Shown here: one piece after another, positions 16,739 to 24,985 of the stretch
Layout of the letters: every line of letters starts with the position of its first letter
Position numbering within the stretch: position 1 is the stretch's first letter
Source: a virus
Virus record (IMG/VR): IMGVR_UViG_3300017971_000185
Coordinates: 224,694 to 288,693 of that record
Length of the DNA stretch: 64,000 nt
Reading direction: 5' to 3' (one strand)
Notes under the pieces: generated by a model
Databases searched by the model: none
Seen by the model: the letters and a program-made list of their open reading frames with translations, nothing else
What the model was told of the DNA's origin: nothing
Translations under genes and position numbers: made by a program

Positions 16739-17058
16739 TGGCGGTCATCCTTCCAGGCAAGTTTCTCTATCTGGCGAACCCGCGGACGGCATCCACGTCC
16801 ACGCGCATCGCTCTTGGCAAGCTGCCAGAAGCCAAGATGCTCTGGCCACAGCATCAACTGCTGCATGAGTGCCATCTGTACGATGGTGAGCAGCCGGTCA
16901 CTGCTGTTCGCAATCCCTACGATGTCCTTGCAACGTGGTTCCAGCTTCAAGTGAAGTATGAGGATTTCGTGGAGTTTCTCGCCAAGTTTCAGCACAAGCA
17001 GTTTCTCCTTGGCGATCCACCTGACTTGTTCTGGCAGTGTGGTGAGGGGTTTGGGTAG
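16738..17058 (+). CDS. truncated sulfotransferase-like paralogue
   Basis: This 106-residue protein starts MAVILPGKFLYLANPRTAST and has VTAVRNPYDVLATWF, mirroring both motifs of the sulfotransferase-like gene at 11343. Similarity ends at DLFW, about halfway through the longer protein, where it changes to QCGEGFG and a stop. It looks like the remnant of a duplicated gene that lost its C-terminal half close to the TnpB locus. Confidence 0.65.
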   Translation: MAVILPGKFLYLANPRTASTSTRIALGKLPEAKMLWPQHQLLHECHLYDGEQPVTAVRNPYDVLATWFQLQVKYEDFVEFLAKFQHKQFLLGDPPDLFWQCGEGFG

Positions 17059-17082
17059 CCGCAGTGGAGGCACTGGTAGACT

Positions 17083-17226
17083 GTGGGCTGGTGCTGTCAC
17101 CAGTGCGGTGAAGAGAAGCATCCTCAAGTCGATTGTCCTCAGTGCGGGGAGCTAGACCGCTCCTGCCTCCACTGTGGCCATCTCTACATCAAGTGGGTCA
17201 ACTACGAAGAGTGGCGAGCCAAGTAA
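17083..17226 (+). CDS. small double zinc-knuckle peptide
   Basis: GTG 17083 opens a 47-residue frame with CCHQC, CPQC and CLHC knuckles and a YIKWVNYEEW tail. It is in the same frame as the truncated paralogue upstream, separated by two stops (17056-17058 and one near 17080). It could be an independent small gene or a decayed continuation. Confidence 0.45.
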   Translation: MGWCCHQCGEEKHPQVDCPQCGELDRSCLHCGHLYIKWVNYEEWRAK

Positions 17227-17250
17227 CGCTCAGCTACCGTACTCCGAAAT

Positions 17251-18669
17251 CTACTCAAAGGTAAGCATCGGATTCGAGGCTGTGCCGGTCTCGCCTTGGC
17301 GGCGATGCTCCGGTAGTGAGCCTCCGGCCTGACGGTTCAGGCGCCTTGGTATGAGTCCTGCGGAACTGTCCCGACGACGCCGGTATCGCCCTCGCAGCAA
17401 CTCCCCCACGTCTCGGTGATGATCGTCGAGACCGACCTGTTCGTCCTGAGAACGTCTCAGCAGGTTGATCCCTCCCACCACGTCGGCATGAGAACGTCTA
17501 CCGCAACTGCGGCAGACGAAATCGATTCCTGATCGGTTCCGTCGAGAAACGTAACCACAGGAGGGGCAAGTCTGGGACGTGTACGCCGGGTTCACCTTGA
17601 TCACCGCTGCCTTCGTCTCCAAAGAGTGGGCCAAGGCCCGGTAGGCGAACCTCTTCTGTCCCCGACATCCTTGAAGGTCGAGATCTTCGATCACGAACAC
17701 GGTGCCCTTCGGCGCATCACGGACCAGCTTGTTCGCCGTCTCTCCCGTGATGGTTTTCACCATCCCGGTGAGCTTCGACTCCAAGCGGTCGAGCCGAGGG
17801 CTGTTCTCCTTGAAACCTTGGCGCTGTCGGTTCGCACGAAGGTTCCTGACGCGTTCGTAGAGCCTGTCGAATTTGGGTTTGAGGTCGGCACCGAACGTTC
17901 GGCCGTCAGACGTGGCCGCCACCACGTTCAGGCCGACATCGACACCGATTTTAGGAGCATCTGGCTGAGGCTCGGGGACGACCCACTCCTTCTTCTCGAC
18001 AACCTCGAACCGCCATCGGCCCCGCTTGTCCTTGCGAGCGTGGACTCCCTTCGACACGTCCGAAGAGGACCCGACGTAAGGATTTCCGTTCAGCGGAAGC
18101 CAGATGACTTTCCGGCTGACCAACGTGGAGATCTTGATCCACATCGGAGCCATCGCAGCTTCGTTGGCGTCGGCCAGCGTGCAGGTGTTCTCCGACATCC
18201 GCATGGGGATACGGTCAGACACTCTCGGCGGGTTCCCGGAGACCTCGGGGTCGAGGAGAAGTTTCCAGTAGGCGTCGATGGCTTCCTGGGTGACATGCTT
18301 CCAAGGAACGGAGATCAGGTGCTTGCCCACGGTGCAGAGGGCATGTCGCTCATCTTGGGAGATCTGGCCGAACCTATGGAGACGGGTGAGGTGCTTCTTG
18401 ATGGCACGCTCGTAGGTTGCCTTGGCCCAGGTACTTACGATCTGGATGGCGTGGTCTCGTGCGTTCTTCTGGATCTGGGACGTGAGCTTTTCAGCCTTTG
18501 GGAAGAAGGCTTGTTTCTTGGACCGCTTGAGGTTGAGCCTCCGGCCATCGAACATCGCCTGCACGCAAATACGGACGTACTTGACGTACTCCACATGCAG
18601 GGCCTCCAGGGCAGCGACCTTGCCTTGGTTGGTCTCCGGGTGGAGATAGAGGTGGCGTGACTTCTTCAC
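17251..18669 (-). CDS. tnpB: TnpB-type RNA-guided nuclease (IS200/IS605 group)
   Basis: The 472-residue protein has the TnpB RuvC-like core with all three acidic residues (D244 in IGVDVGLN, E329 in VIEDLDL, D396 in HADVVGG). It also has the zinc ribbon between the last two (CPSC at 368-371, CRSC at 386-389). TnpB proteins are guided by an omega RNA from the element's right end and cut DNA, keeping the element in place. No tnpA is present, so this is a stand-alone copy. The C-terminal 60 residues after RuvC-III are low-complexity and probably overlap the omega RNA. The start is GTG 18669. It lies beside a truncated gene, which hints at insertion. Confidence 0.88.
   Translation of the reverse strand: MKKSRHLYLHPETNQGKVAALEALHVEYVKYVRICVQAMFDGRRLNLKRSKKQAFFPKAEKLTSQIQKNARDHAIQIVSTWAKATYERAIKKHLTRLHRFGQISQDERHALCTVGKHLISVPWKHVTQEAIDAYWKLLLDPEVSGNPPRVSDRIPMRMSENTCTLADANEAAMAPMWIKISTLVSRKVIWLPLNGNPYVGSSSDVSKGVHARKDKRGRWRFEVVEKKEWVVPEPQPDAPKIGVDVGLNVVAATSDGRTFGADLKPKFDRLYERVRNLRANRQRQGFKENSPRLDRLESKLTGMVKTITGETANKLVRDAPKGTVFVIEDLDLQGCRGQKRFAYRALAHSLETKAAVIKVNPAYTSQTCPSCGYVSRRNRSGIDFVCRSCGRRSHADVVGGINLLRRSQDEQVGLDDHHRDVGELLRGRYRRRRDSSAGLIPRRLNRQAGGSLPEHRRQGETGTASNPMLTFE
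17262..17480 (-). ncRNA. candidate omega RNA at the tnpB 3' end
   Basis: The last part of tnpB is unusually structured. On the minus strand GCCTGA/TCAGGC (17327-17342) and CGCC/GGCG (17292-17301) form hairpins, and further complementary GC blocks occur nearby. Known omega RNAs overlap the tnpB 3' end and carry the guide just beyond it. Exact ends and guide cannot be fixed from this sequence. Confidence 0.4.
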
Positions 18670-18800
18670 GAAAAACGGTAGTTTAGCATGGAAACGGGCG
18701 GTAGGTTCTCTCAGGAATGCTTAGGTTTACTGGGATTTGGCGTCAACAGTTCGCAACCCCGATACTCCTTCAGCACGGTGACCTTGGGAGTTGCGCTTTT

Positions 18801-19865
18801 CTATTGGAGAAGAGGCAGGATCTTGTCCCGAGCCTCGGGATGCTCGTAAGCAAGTCGGATGAGAGCCTTCCGCAGACTCCCTTCCTTCTTGAGCTTGCTC
18901 TTGTGCTTCTCCTTGTATTTTTTCTGCTTGTCCTCGGCAAGCGGTTCGCCTTGGAAGTCGGCTTGATAGACACCGGGTTGGGACGCTGCTTCATGGAGCA
19001 GATCGTCCATGTCCATGTCAATCACTACGACTTCCATGGTGCGCTTGGGATCGATTGTGAGCACGGCTGCCCAACGGTGGTGTCCGTCGAGGATGTAGCC
19101 GTCGCGTGAGATCATCACCTTGGGTTCTTCGGTCAGCGCGTTGAATTTGCCTTTGAGATGGGCGTCTGCGATGCCGAAGGTCTTGGCCGCCTTGATCTCT
19201 TTCTGCGTGGCCTTTAGCTCTCCAACACGAACGCGGGATTGCTTCGATCCGGCTCCCGCTTCCTCGAAACGGTCGAGCATCTGACGCATGATGGGGCGGT
19301 CGTCATCGGGATCGGCTCCCGCCTGGACCATCGCCTGACCTTTCTTGCGCTCTAGCTCGTCATCGGAATCGAGCATCTCGCGGACTGACTTGCCGCCTTC
19401 GATCTGGGGCATCTTGTCTCGCGTGAGCCCTTTGTTCTCGACACAGACGGGAGGGCTCATCTTGCAGACATCGGCGCCAGCTTCAATGCCTTCCCTGACT
19501 TTCTGGGCGATCTCGGCAGCCTGGATCGCGTCGTCTCCGACAATCTCCAGGTTGTACTCTTTGATGGCTTCGCGATGCTCTTTCGGCAAGTCCTTGGGTT
19601 CCGCAGGAGGCTTGCCTTTGCGCTTTTCGAGCATCTTCTCGCCTCCTTTGGGGCTCTCCACGGGGATCTTCTCCGTGTCTGCTGGGCCTTTCTTCTCCTC
19701 TTTCGGCTTGCCCTTGGTCTTTTTCTCCGCGACTGTGTGAGCCTTGGGATCGGCGTCGGGGTGCTCCTCAAGATACTTCTTGAGTGCCTTCTCGGTGGGA
19801 AACTCCCCGGCCTCTCGCTCCATTCGAAGAGCGAGCACACGAGCCTGCTGGCGAAGATCGTGCAT
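18801..19865 (-). CDS. ParB-like domain protein with C-terminal LIRLAYEHP module
   Basis: The 354-residue protein has a long lysine/glutamate-rich N-terminus (about 45-100) and a ParB/sulfiredoxin-like core with ISRDGYILDGHHRWAAVL around 255-275. It ends exactly with LRKALIRLAYEHPEARDKIL followed by PLLQ, the two-helix module shared with eight other proteins here. It starts directly after the stop of 19866-20222, so the two form an operon. Confidence 0.65.
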   Translation of the reverse strand: MHDLRQQARVLALRMEREAGEFPTEKALKKYLEEHPDADPKAHTVAEKKTKGKPKEEKKGPADTEKIPVESPKGGEKMLEKRKGKPPAEPKDLPKEHREAIKEYNLEIVGDDAIQAAEIAQKVREGIEAGADVCKMSPPVCVENKGLTRDKMPQIEGGKSVREMLDSDDELERKKGQAMVQAGADPDDDRPIMRQMLDRFEEAGAGSKQSRVRVGELKATQKEIKAAKTFGIADAHLKGKFNALTEEPKVMISRDGYILDGHHRWAAVLTIDPKRTMEVVVIDMDMDDLLHEAASQPGVYQADFQGEPLAEDKQKKYKEKHKSKLKKEGSLRKALIRLAYEHPEARDKILPLLQ

Positions 19866-20222
19866 CTAGCTCAGCTTGCCAATGACGTTTCGGATGCGCT
19901 CACGCAATTGTCGAAGCTGCCTGAATCCGAAATTCATGTTGGCTGGTGCGCCGTGGGTCATGTCTGTCTCGATTGCGTCCATCAATCGTCCACAAACATC
20001 AGCGAGGATCATCATCCGCATTCTCGGTTGCTTCGGCATGGCTTGCCGTAGCAGTGGGATGATCTCTTGGATCTGATCCTTGATTTTGTCGCCCGCCGTC
20101 TCCTCGGGTAGCTCCTCTGAGTACCCTTCCTTGATTAGCGGAAGAACCGCGTCCCGAACCTCACCGGGGTTCTCGTGAGCCAGTCGGATCAGGGCTTTGC
20201 GTAGTTCTTGCGAGTCAGCCAT
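19866..20222 (-). CDS. LIRLAHENPGEV-module protein
   Basis: The 118-residue protein starts with the module (LRKALIRLAHENPGEVRDAV then LPLIKEG at about 7-33). A helical, basic C-terminus follows. It is the first gene of a two-gene minus-strand operon and its stop overlaps the next start (TAGATG). Confidence 0.65.
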   Translation of the reverse strand: MADSQELRKALIRLAHENPGEVRDAVLPLIKEGYSEELPEETAGDKIKDQIQEIIPLLRQAMPKQPRMRMMILADVCGRLMDAIETDMTHGAPANMNFGFRQLRQLRERIRNVIGKLS

Positions 20223-20319
20223 CTCACCGGAGTCAGATCCATAGCCAAATCAATGGCGGCGTATGCGCAGGCGCTCCAAGGCAGCTAGCGGGGCGGTAGA
20301 AGAGATAATCGGCCGTAAG

Positions 20320-20347
20320 GTAAACTTCTTGCTGAATTTCGCGTAGA
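20320..20347 (+). promoter_or_regulatory. phage promoter-like motif
   Basis: GTAAACTT, then seven bases, then AATTTCGCGTAGA, with the standard 24-base ACT-to-GTAGA spacing. It ends 13 bases before the next ATG. Confidence 0.8.
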
Positions 20348-20360
20348 GAAATCGCAAGCC

Positions 20361-20786
20361 ATGGGTACGTCAAAGATCACGGCGAAGGATTGTCGCAAGT
20401 GTGGCTTGTGTTGCGTCTCTCTACACGATCAAGATGCTTTGGCCGACGTGACTCAAAAAGACATGGACCGACTCAATCCTCGTTGGGCTTCCGCTAACGT
20501 CCTAGCCATGTCTTCGTTCGATTTTGTGGTGGCTGCCGTGAATGGGCGTCGTCTGCCGCCGGGTGCTATCCGAACCAAGTGGAAGCTCCAACGATGTGGC
20601 CCGCTTCGGGGCGTAGCGGCGTGTGCTTGCGTGGCTCTCCGAGGGTCTGTACTACACCGCACGTCGTGTTCGATCTACAAGAGACGCCCGGATAGTTGTC
20701 GGACAGCCGTGAAACCAGGAGACCAGGCTTGTTTGGAGATCCGGCGACACTGGTCAGAACATGTACAAGAGGTATGCGATGACTGA
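20361..20786 (+). CDS. YkgJ-like cysteine-cluster protein
   Basis: The 141-residue protein has CRKCGLCC at 11-18 and further cysteines later (CGPL, CACV, CSIYKRRPDSCR), the arrangement of the YkgJ/UPF0153 family. The family is predicted to bind zinc or iron. The role in a phage is unknown. It is the first gene after the promoter at 20320. Confidence 0.75.
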   Translation: MGTSKITAKDCRKCGLCCVSLHDQDALADVTQKDMDRLNPRWASANVLAMSSFDFVVAAVNGRRLPPGAIRTKWKLQRCGPLRGVAACACVALRGSVLHRTSCSIYKRRPDSCRTAVKPGDQACLEIRRHWSEHVQEVCDD

Positions 20787-21531
20787 CGTGTGGTACGACA
20801 CTCGTGAAGGTTTGCAGGCGCGGCTGGAGAGCGGTCTTCCGGGTTTGCGAGAGATCGCCAAGGCTCGCCATGAAGCACACTACGACCGTGGTGAAACCAT
20901 GAAGTCGTGGTGCCTCCTGGGCATCTTCTTTGCGGACAGCCTGGGAAACCTCTCGTTGATTACTGAGGGCGCTCCGGCCGATGCCTTCCTCGACTACCGA
21001 GAGCCGCCCGTGCCTGTTGTGATGCTGCGGGAAGAGATGGGAAGGTACACACAGCGTTGGGTGGCTACCCACGGATCATGCATTCCGCCAGGAGACGACC
21101 GGTGTGATCGGTGTGGCCGTGGCTGGACTGTGAACAACGTGCGTGACTTCATCGATCGAGAGCCTAAGTCTCCACGACACTTGGCTTGTCATCGACTGGC
21201 GATCATCGAAGGTGAACGGCGGGACATGGTGGAGATCGTGAAGCGTTCGGAGATTCCGTACACGGACCTTTACATGATCCCGAACGAGTACGTACCAAAC
21301 TCCGATCACTACGGACCTTGGGTCATGGTGGTGACGGCGGTCGGCCGCATCAAGATTGGATGGCGCTTGCGAGTCATCCAGATCGATTGGAGCGAAACGG
21401 CTCTTGCAGCGACGGGCGATGTCGTGGTTGAGAAGCCAAACGTGACTCACGGACCCAAATACGTTCACGCATGGAGCAAGGACAAAGCCGTCGAGGCTCT
21501 CCGCAAACTGTGGAACGGAGGGACTAGCTGA
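20779..21531 (+). CDS. unknown protein with CDRCG motif
   Basis: The 250-residue product has a CDRCGRGW knuckle near 112-119 and alpha/beta character. ATG 20779 has an AGAGG site and overlaps the preceding stop by eight bases. An upstream ATG at 20761 is possible. No family was recognised. Confidence 0.6.
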   Translation: MTDVWYDTREGLQARLESGLPGLREIAKARHEAHYDRGETMKSWCLLGIFFADSLGNLSLITEGAPADAFLDYREPPVPVVMLREEMGRYTQRWVATHGSCIPPGDDRCDRCGRGWTVNNVRDFIDREPKSPRHLACHRLAIIEGERRDMVEIVKRSEIPYTDLYMIPNEYVPNSDHYGPWVMVVTAVGRIKIGWRLRVIQIDWSETALAATGDVVVEKPNVTHGPKYVHAWSKDKAVEALRKLWNGGTS

Positions 21532-21535
21532 GCCT

Positions 21536-21563
21536 GTATACTTTTTGGGGATTTTTGCGTAGA
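21536..21563 (+). promoter_or_regulatory. phage promoter-like motif
   Basis: GTATACTTTTTGG, then GATTTTTGCGTAGA, with exact 24-base spacing. The GTAGAGGAG end is also the ribosome site of the next gene, whose ATG follows nine bases later. This limits the transcript leader to very few bases. Confidence 0.75.
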
Positions 21564-21572
21564 GGAGACAAC

Positions 21573-22301
21573 ATGGGAAAGCTGTTCAAATTCTTGGGGG
21601 GCGACTGCGATTGGGCCACTTACGGAGGAAAGTGGTATCGCCAGACTGGTGACAACACCTACCACGTCATTGAGTTGTTCAACTGGGAAGAAGCATGCGG
21701 AAGAGACGCACCAGACGACACCTATCATGTGGGTCTGAGCGAAGTGGACATTTCTGATTTGGAGCGCGTCCAAGAAGCCTTGTCCTCATGCGGATGGAAA
21801 CTAAGTCTTGTTTCGACGGGCGGCGCCGTGTTGTCTGGCCTGCGTGTGGTAGTCGTTGACGACTACAGCGGAGACTGCGTCGCAACGCACAAAAGCACGG
21901 TTCGTTTGTGTCTTGTGGAGGCGCTTCACAGCTATGGTGCGAAAGCGCCACTCGGTCAGTGGAATGGAAACAACCACGCAGTGCTACGGCGGCAAGCTCG
22001 GGAGTTGTCCTTAGAGCTTGACGATCCTACGAAGTACGAGGCAGCCATGGAGAAGCCGGTGAACCAAATCGGCTCGTCTGCACGAGAGTATCAACGAGGA
22101 GACATCCAAGCCGCAGTGAGGCGCGGCGTCAAGGCCGGGAGTGTGGAGGCAGAAATCATCCACAAGATGCAGTTGGCAACCGAAGGACACACTCTAGGTG
22201 GCAAAACCATTCCAGGCTATGGTTGCGCTCCTTGTCCGGCTTGCGGACAGACTACGTGCGACCCAAATTCATGTCCAGAGTGGGTTGGGGCAACAAAATG
22301 A
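21573..22301 (+). CDS. unknown protein with C-terminal zinc knuckle
   Basis: The 242-residue protein has an aromatic N-terminus, a central alpha/beta part and a cysteine-rich end (APCPACGQTTCDPNSC). ATG 21573 follows the promoter's GAGGAG. An earlier in-frame start at 21555 would lie inside the promoter motif and is rejected. Confidence 0.6.
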   Translation: MGKLFKFLGGDCDWATYGGKWYRQTGDNTYHVIELFNWEEACGRDAPDDTYHVGLSEVDISDLERVQEALSSCGWKLSLVSTGGAVLSGLRVVVVDDYSGDCVATHKSTVRLCLVEALHSYGAKAPLGQWNGNNHAVLRRQARELSLELDDPTKYEAAMEKPVNQIGSSAREYQRGDIQAAVRRGVKAGSVEAEIIHKMQLATEGHTLGGKTIPGYGCAPCPACGQTTCDPNSCPEWVGATK

Positions 22302-22624
22302 GCGCGTTCATGATTCCCGAGTACGACCACGGCGTGTTCTGGAGCGTCGAGAGCGAGAAGGGATGGTCCACGCTCGTGCCTGGACATCTTGTTGGCTCCG
22401 ATCCTGCTCTACAGGACTTCACGGACTACACCGAATGCGGCGAGCCCCTGTCTTTCGAGAAGGCGGAAGGCTGGTTTGCTCGCTTGTCTGCGCCGGGCTA
22501 CCTGGACTCGACCGACTGGAGTGGCCCTTTCGAGACGGAGAAGGAAGCCCGCGAACACGTCAGGGACTTCTACGAAGTAGACGATGACACGGGAGAATGC
22601 CTCGATGAGCATAACCAAGATTGA
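22298..22624 (+). CDS. unknown protein
   Basis: A 108-residue acidic protein starting ATGA across the preceding stop. It contains FETEKEAREHVRDFYEVDD, a helix similar in type to other short repeats in the window. No family was recognised. Confidence 0.6.
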   Translation: MSAFMIPEYDHGVFWSVESEKGWSTLVPGHLVGSDPALQDFTDYTECGEPLSFEKAEGWFARLSAPGYLDSTDWSGPFETEKEAREHVRDFYEVDDDTGECLDEHNQD

Positions 22625-23090
22625 CCTTCGCCCCATCTGCCGAAATGCAGACAAGGTTGATTGCCTCGTTACGATGCGTGAGGGAGGCCGCGAACAAGAG
22701 TGGCTGCATCTTGGCGCTGTCAGCTTGACGGAGCGTGGCATCCTGAATGCACGCATGGACAAGGGAGCCACCGATTTCGAGCACGATTCGGCTTACGCTT
22801 GTTGTCTTCCGCTGATCGGCGTGAAGATGGAATACATCGACAGCCACGTGACCATCCTGACTGCGTGGATCAATCCGCAGCATGAGCCGTTTTCACCCGA
22901 ATTCAACGTGCCGCCCTCGGACTACAACCCGATGGAGCATCCAGACACGGTCATGTGTGATCAGTGCGAGGAGCCACATCCCATCGTGCCAGAGGGATTC
23001 TACACGCCGCCTTTCGATGAGGAGCTTTTCGAGGCTGTTCGTGGCAAGAAGGTAACCATCTACATTGGGCCCGTGTGGCCGGAGGAGTGA
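22605..23090 (+). CDS. unknown protein
   Basis: The 161-residue protein has a MCDQCEEPHPIVPEGFYTPP segment with two cysteines. ATG 22605 overlaps the preceding gene by 20 bases. Its stop overlaps the next start (TGATG). Confidence 0.6.
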   Translation: MSITKIDLRPICRNADKVDCLVTMREGGREQEWLHLGAVSLTERGILNARMDKGATDFEHDSAYACCLPLIGVKMEYIDSHVTILTAWINPQHEPFSPEFNVPPSDYNPMEHPDTVMCDQCEEPHPIVPEGFYTPPFDEELFEAVRGKKVTIYIGPVWPEE

Positions 23091-23383
23091 TGTCTATTCA
23101 GGTTGAAGACAAGACAGAGATCGAGTGGGGCCATTGCGTCGATTGGGGACGTGTCAACGAGGCTGGCGTCTGCTGGTGTCATCGGAACGACGGGCTCACT
23201 AGGCGCGTTGCACTGGTAGTCCGGCAGAAGCCCGGCAAGTACCGTCTGAGTTGCTATCCCGACTGGCGTCTGGTAGGTGCCCAAGATGGGCTCTCCTTGC
23301 GTAGCGCGGTGAGGAAGGCATATCGTTTCATACGGTTCAACAACGACGTGTATTTGTGGGGCGGACAGGAGTTGCAGTCGTGA
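23090..23383 (+). CDS. unknown protein
   Basis: A 97-residue protein with several Trp and Cys residues (CVDWGRVNEAGVCWCHRNDG). It starts in TGATG with the preceding stop. Confidence 0.6.
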   Translation: MSIQVEDKTEIEWGHCVDWGRVNEAGVCWCHRNDGLTRRVALVVRQKPGKYRLSCYPDWRLVGAQDGLSLRSAVRKAYRFIRFNNDVYLWGGQELQS

Positions 23384-23420
23384 AGCCGAAGATCGAACAA
23401 CTAGAAGGTCGTGGAGGTAA

Positions 23421-23735
23421 ATGATGTCGAATCCCCACTGTAGTCCGAGGTACATCGAGACGGCGCAAAACAAGATCGAGGGGGCCAAGGGTGTTCTTGA
23501 CCGTGCGAGTCGGGAAGTGTCGGAGCGGTACCAGAAGGCGAAGGAAGAGGCTCAGGCTCGGTTTGAGGAGACGGTTCGCCCGTACAGAGAAGAGTGCAAG
23601 CGACGAGAGGCCGAGGCAGCCAAGGTGCTTCTCGCTGAGCTAGACGAGATCGGAGAGGCATGGCAACGGGAGGCGAAGGAAGTGGATGAAGCCTTCATGC
23701 GCACGGTAAGAGAAGCCAAAGGAGAAGAAGCATGA
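23421..23735 (+). CDS. coiled-coil protein
   Basis: The 104-residue protein is almost entirely charged helix from residue 12 on (for example EVSERYQKAKEEAQARFEET), typical of a coiled coil. A GTGGAGG site precedes the double ATG. It overlaps the next gene by four bases. Confidence 0.65.
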   Translation: MMSNPHCSPRYIETAQNKIEGAKGVLDRASREVSERYQKAKEEAQARFEETVRPYREECKRREAEAAKVLLAELDEIGEAWQREAKEVDEAFMRTVREAKGEEA

Positions 23736-23992
23736 CGCGCACCGAGCACTATCGGCCGGACGAGATCTTCATTGTGAAGGTCCAGCTTTCGGTGATGACC
23801 ATGTATGAGGAACCCATCTTTCTGGTCTACGATGAGCACAGGATCATCATGGACCAATTCCCGCAGTCGGAGCTTCCCGAGCTAGCCGAGGCGATGGGAA
23901 AGGACTTGAAGCGGTTTTTCTACGCCGACATCTCAGAGAAAGGGCTGCTCAACATCAATACCCTGGATCCTGTTCCCTGGCAGGACTGGTGA
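23732..23992 (+). CDS. unknown protein
   Basis: An 86-residue alpha/beta protein with an IFIVKVQLSVMTMYEEPIFL strand pair. It is the last gene before the promoter at 24016. Confidence 0.6.
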   Translation: MTRTEHYRPDEIFIVKVQLSVMTMYEEPIFLVYDEHRIIMDQFPQSELPELAEAMGKDLKRFFYADISEKGLLNINTLDPVPWQDW

Positions 23993-24015
23993 CGCGCATC
24001 TGGCGCGCCTCCTCT

Positions 24016-24043
24016 GTAAACTCTCGGCGGAATCCCGCGTAGA
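24016..24043 (+). promoter_or_regulatory. phage promoter-like motif
   Basis: GTAAACTCTCGG, then CGGAATCCCGCGTAGA, with exact 24-base spacing. The gene start follows 16 bases after it. Confidence 0.8.
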
Positions 24044-24059
24044 TGGGATGGAGAGCGCC

Positions 24060-24494
24060 ATGACAGCAACACCAGCCCAAATCGAGGAAATGAATGCCGA
24101 GGAGTTTCTGGCCGAGGTAGATGGTGTCGAGCTTGACGACCCGGACGATCTTCTCGACGCAGCGATCGAGTGCGAGGGTGTCAGGGCCGATCACGGTTGT
24201 ATGGAGAGCCGGTGGGTGTTCACCGCTGACCCGTGCGACGGCGAGATCGAGATACGCTGGAAGCAGCAAGAGGCTCCAGACCTGGACTACTTGGCGTTTC
24301 GCGAAGTGTACAAGAGGCTCACTTGCGAGTCGCGGGATCACTACACGGGGGAAATATCCTACATCATCATCATCGAAGCGTCTCTCCTTTCGCTCACCGT
24401 GACGCGGCATGAGGCCCATCGGTGGCGGCGACACGAAGTGTATTGGGAGTGCGAGGCGAAGTATGCCTGGAGGTACGACGACTCGCATCTGTAA
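24060..24494 (+). CDS. unknown acidic protein
   Basis: The 144-residue protein has an acidic N-terminal half and an aromatic C-terminus (YWECEAKYAWRYDDSHL). ATG 24060 has a GGAG site and is preferred to ATG 24048, which is too close to the promoter. Confidence 0.6.
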   Translation: MTATPAQIEEMNAEEFLAEVDGVELDDPDDLLDAAIECEGVRADHGCMESRWVFTADPCDGEIEIRWKQQEAPDLDYLAFREVYKRLTCESRDHYTGEISYIIIIEASLLSLTVTRHEAHRWRRHEVYWECEAKYAWRYDDSHL

Positions 24495-24508
24495 GGAAGA
24501 CTACTAAG

Positions 24509-24985
24509 ATGGACGCCAAGATCATCGCGGAAACCAACGCTGCCACGCAGGCACACATCGACAAGGTGCGTGAGTACCTGGAGCGGGCGATCACTGAGCT
24601 AAAGAAGCGCGGTGAGGAGCACGACGCCTCCAAGATGGAGGAGCCCGAGCTTAGCTACTTCTGCACCTACACGCCCAAGCTCAAGAACCTGAAGTACGGC
24701 AGTGCCGACTACCAAGACTGTCTGTTGCGGCTAGCTCCCGCTCTTGATCACCACTATGAGCACAACCGTCACCATCCCGAGCACTTCGACAACGGGATCG
24801 ATGGCATGACGTTGGTGGATCTGCTGGAGATGCTCTGCGACTGGAAGGCTGCCACGCTGCGGACTGCGGATGGCAGCATGGAAAAGAGCCTGGAGCACAA
24901 CCGCAAGAGGTTCAAGATCTCGGATCAGTTGTTCAACATCCTGCGGAACACGGCAGAGGAGTTGTTCGCGGGGACGGACGAATGA
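24509..24985 (+). CDS. DUF5662 family protein
   Basis: The 158-residue product matches the DUF5662 pattern found in many phages. It has HDASKMEEPELSYF, then a TPKLKNLKYGS segment, then LDHHYEHNRHHPEHF, DGMTLVDLLEMLCDWKAAT and FKISDQL. The conserved H/D residues resemble an HD-type metal site, but activity is not established. The start is ATG 24509. Confidence 0.85.
   Translation: MDAKIIAETNAATQAHIDKVREYLERAITELKKRGEEHDASKMEEPELSYFCTYTPKLKNLKYGSADYQDCLLRLAPALDHHYEHNRHHPEHFDNGIDGMTLVDLLEMLCDWKAATLRTADGSMEKSLEHNRKRFKISDQLFNILRNTAEELFAGTDE

Noticed and set aside
17626-18660. 344-codon plus-strand open frame opposite tnpB
   Set aside because: It is the antisense shadow of tnpB, which has a full set of catalytic and zinc motifs. 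The frame has no recognisable domain or ribosome site.
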